Part shown: positions 61,270-64,000 of the stretch, one piece after another
Numbering within the stretch: position 1 is the stretch's first letter
Layout: each line of letters opens with the position of its first letter
Program-made: the position numbers and the translations under genes
Assembly (NCBI GenBank): GCA_037074615.1
Contig: CM073535.1
Location: 15,105,001-15,169,000 of the forward strand
Direction: 5' to 3'
Origin: Leucaena leucocephala
Lineage: Eukaryota; Streptophyta; Magnoliopsida; Fabales; Fabaceae
DNA: 64,000 nucleotides
The notes under the pieces: generated by a model
Database searches by the model: none
What the model was told of the DNA's origin: nothing
What the model saw: only the letters and a program-made list of their open reading frames with translations

Positions 61270-62763
61270 TTATGAAGATTCTAGGATATCATCGTTTTGA
61301 ATATTTTGAATATGCTTAGAAGAATCACTATTAGTTTTTGAACTAGAAGTTTCTTCAATCACAAGATTGTTTATTTGTTCAAGAACAGATTTATCAATGC
61401 ACCTGATTTTCTTGAATTTTCTTGTGAAAGCACAATATTTTGAAATATGGCCTAGTTTACCACATTTAAAACATTTGACTTTGTTTTGTTCAGGAAAGTC
61501 AACCTTAGGTTTGGATCTAAATTCCCATTTTAACCTATGGGGAGGTGTGTTTGGGTTATATCTTTGGTAGATATGTTTCTTCTTTTTGTGGTAGGAAGAA
61601 GGTTTCCTACGTTTCTTGGTTTTTTTATAGGCTGGAAGACCAAATTGTTCACAGAAGGTTCCTAACTCTCTACAGTTGATGGCTTTTTCCTTGGCCAGTT
61701 GATGTTGGATGCTATCATCCTGACAAATTTTAAGAGCAATGTTTTGAACATAAGAGATTAATTCTCCATATGTCAAGTGCTCATAAGGGATTATGCCATC
61801 ATTTTAGTTTCTAAATTTTTCTCTAACTTTATTACCCAAAGATTTAGGTAATCCAGCTAGGAATTTTTCTTTCCAAAAAGGTTGTTTGGCATCATCTCTT
61901 GTGAGAACTCGAGCAAGGAAAGTATCCCTATACCATCTGAAATCAGAAAAGGTTCAGCACTTAAGATTTGACAGTAATTCAGCTGATCTATCTTTCCAAA
62001 TAGACGGATCACTAACAAAATATTTAATAATTGTAAAAATCAAAGTTTGGACTGAGTCTGGATAGGTTTGACCATCGTAAAGGATAGGTGTTCCATCAGA
62101 ATTAGTTTAGATAGATGAAAAAATCGTTTGTTTATCTTCTGGAGTAAGGTAATGATCCCACCAATTTTTCAATTGACCTGTAAAACTAGATACCAAAAGG
62201 TTTGTGATTTATTCATCTGTGTAGTTGTTTTGTGTTTGATAAGCAGTACACAACATTGTTATCTGTTGCATTATTGAAAGGATATTAGCTTCATTAAGAT
62301 CATCTATGTTCCATTCATAAATGTTCTCTCCGCTAAATGACCTAAAGTTTTGGTTAACTCGTTCTTCAACCAGAATGTCTGGAGGGCTTGCCCTAGGGTA
62401 ATACAATTTGGAGGGTTGTTTCCAGTGTTGTTGGTTGATTTGGAGTTGTGATTCAGAGGAATCTGTATGAGAAGCTTGGGAGTCTTTCTCTAGGTTGTGG
62501 ATTTGGGCTGAAGAGGTAGACTCATTTTGGGGAGTTTCTGCGACAATCATAGTTTGAGATATTTGGAGTCTTTTTTGATTGATTTTGTCAATTAGGTTGG
62601 ACTTGTTTTGTAGGGATATTTCAAACTTTATTTGTGGGCTGAGCTGAAAGGGTTTAAAAATGGGATTTTCAATCCTTGGTTTTGACTGTTCAGAAATAAT
62701 GATTGAATATGTTTGAAAAAAATGATCACCTAATTGTTGAAGATACAAATTATTATAATTATT
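61270..62763 (-). pseudogene. Pararetroviral coat protein region, broken
   Basis: The N-terminal part at 62209-62748 is Gln/Ser-rich and ends in NIYEWNIDDLNEANILSIMQ. The core at 61777-62208 has no long open frame. The C-terminal part at 61270-61776 is strongly basic (KKTKKRRKPSSYHKKKK) and carries an intact CCHC zinc knuckle, CFKCGKLGHISKYC, at 61432-61473, the caulimovirid coat protein signature for nucleic acid binding. An acidic Ser-rich tail follows. At least two breaks. Confidence 0.85.
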
Positions 62764-63429
62764 CTATTCAACTATCTTTTTTATGTTACTCGAATCAACA
62801 GGTTGACTCACATTTTTAAAACAAAAAGGTGCTACAAGCAAAGGTTGACCTGAATCATCCTTTACTGTAGGTATTTGCACTGTTTTTTGTGGTAAAAATT
62901 CAGAAGTAATATTTTCTCCTTGAGAACTTTTCCAATGTTTAATAACACCAACAGTTTGATCAAATAGATAATCCAATTTTGTAGTTTTAGCATATTCGCC
63001 AAACCAATCAAAAAATAGAATATTCATTTGAGCTCTTTCAAGGAATCTATAGAATTTTTCTTGAATGTTTTTTCTATTAGATCCTTTAAATTTTTCTAAA
63101 AACTATTTCCTCTGGAGATTGTATTCTTCTGAGTAAAACTGTTTTTGCAAAGTTGGTTTGTCATTCTGAAATTCATTTTCAATGACATTTAAGTTTAAAT
63201 TTCCCATATCCATTGATGAATAAGTTGGAGACTCAATAGATCTCATATCAGATCGTAAGTCTTCATCTTTTTCATAAACAGTTTAGGGAATATTTGAAGA
63301 ATTATCAATTCCTTGGATTGAAGCACTAGTAGTTGAAGGAGTTTGGATAACTACTGTGGAAGTTTCAGATGCTCTTCCATATATGACAGAAGGCGATCTA
63401 GGAATTGAAGAATAAGAGAATCTAGATGA
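62764..63429 (-). pseudogene. Pararetroviral region between movement and coat proteins
   Basis: An 87-codon frame (62764-63027, containing FFDWFGEYAKTTKLDYLFDQ) and further broken sequence to 63429. The segment joins the movement protein to the coat protein in the polyprotein. No catalytic motif is recognised. Confidence 0.6.
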
Positions 63430-63990
63430 TTATGTTTCGACAGATCTATAGTCTTTATATATCGAAGCTTCAGATCTTGATGTTTGAGAAATTGATCTTC
63501 TGGACCGATCAAAGGATAACTTGACAGATCCATCAAAAGTTTGGGTAATCTTCTTCAACTGAGAAATAGGTTCTGGAGTTGGCTGTGAGGCTTTCTCTAT
63601 GACCCACTCATATGGTAATACAACATCATTCCACATGATGATCCTGGGAATAGTTATATTAACATTTTGAAAATCAGTTAAGAAAATTATTGTTTGGTTA
63701 GTTTCAGAAGGAATTTGAACATAAGAAGTTGACGTGTTAGAGACCCTATACTGTATCCTATAGATTAGGGTAGCGGGTATGGATACTGGCAACATGTTCA
63801 AACCATGAAGTTTAATTTTAAGTTTAACACCTTTGAGGACATTTTCGTCATTTAAATCCATCATCCTATAGGGAAAATAGTTAAAATAAATGGGTCCTGC
63901 ATGAAGGCTAGTTTCTATCATTGCTAGAACAACATCTTGATATATATTATGTCTACCATCAAGTAAACCTAGTAAACATGATATATTCAA
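63430..63990 (-). pseudogene. Pararetroviral movement protein, C-terminal part
   Basis: 186 open codons running up to the window end; the N-terminal part lies outside. The text SLHAGPIYFNYFPYRMMDLND and a following beta-rich stretch resemble the C-terminal half of 30K-superfamily movement proteins of Caulimoviridae, which alter plasmodesmata. It ends in a Ser/Arg-rich tail before a stop at 63427. Assignment rests on position and general similarity. Confidence 0.65.
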
Positions 63991-64000
63991 CCCTTTTCTG

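Overview
The window is plant nuclear DNA, almost certainly from a eudicot. It is AT-rich, and most of it is nested transposable elements of plant lineages: Ty1/copia and Ty3/gypsy-type LTR elements, a MULE, a hAT-type inverted-repeat element and an endogenous caulimovirid. I see one apparently intact host gene, an intronless receptor-like kinase at 26102-27472 (+) resembling Arabidopsis At5g20050. I cannot assign a species.

Layout. 1-853 is a minus-strand fragment of a very long gypsy-type LTR. 854-11682 is a degenerate Ty1/copia element on the minus strand with about 1.8 kb LTRs. A solo LTR of the same family (1431-3429) sits inside its 3' LTR with a TTAAA duplication. 11683-19360 is a plus-strand, non-coding LARD-like gypsy element with a long 3' LTR at 15431-19360, itself carrying a copia solo LTR (16781-18479, CTAGC duplication). 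19361-20982 is probable DNA-transposon debris and AT-rich spacer. 20983-25858 is a complete but dead MULE with about 0.4 kb terminal inverted repeats and a 9-bp duplication. It carries a broken transposase (minus) and a captured glutamyl-tRNA reductase (HEMA) fragment (plus). The kinase gene starts 243 bp beyond the MULE end.

27473-38368 is AT-rich intergenic sequence. It holds a hAT-type inverted-repeat element (29862-30525), a four-tract G5 motif, a foldback element, a short copia LTR (32531-32879) and two LTRs of a probable SIRE-type copia family. Those two LTRs are full of palindromic ATCGAT-type words. 38622-47485 is a second copia element of the first family, with an imperfect duplication (GGAGC/GGACC). 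It interrupts the interior of the SIRE-like element, whose remnants continue at 47486-48439 and 54803-55180. 48440-54802 is a head-to-head pair of the long gypsy-type LTRs.

55190 to the window end is a decayed endogenous pararetrovirus (Caulimoviridae, probably florendovirus-like) on the minus strand. It preserves movement protein, coat protein, protease, reverse transcriptase, RNase H and a second ORF, all broken. A copia solo LTR (58474-60278, GATCT duplication) is inserted in the reverse transcriptase region.

The copia LTR family at 854 occurs seven times in 64 kb, three of them as solo LTRs with perfect duplications. Insertion followed by LTR-LTR recombination has therefore been a main force here. 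None of the transposon or viral coding regions looks functional. Points most worth a second look are the HEMA capture next to the kinase promoter, the chimeric copia element, the palindrome array in the pararetroviral intergenic region, the variable palindrome-rich LTRs and the head-to-head LTR inverted repeat.
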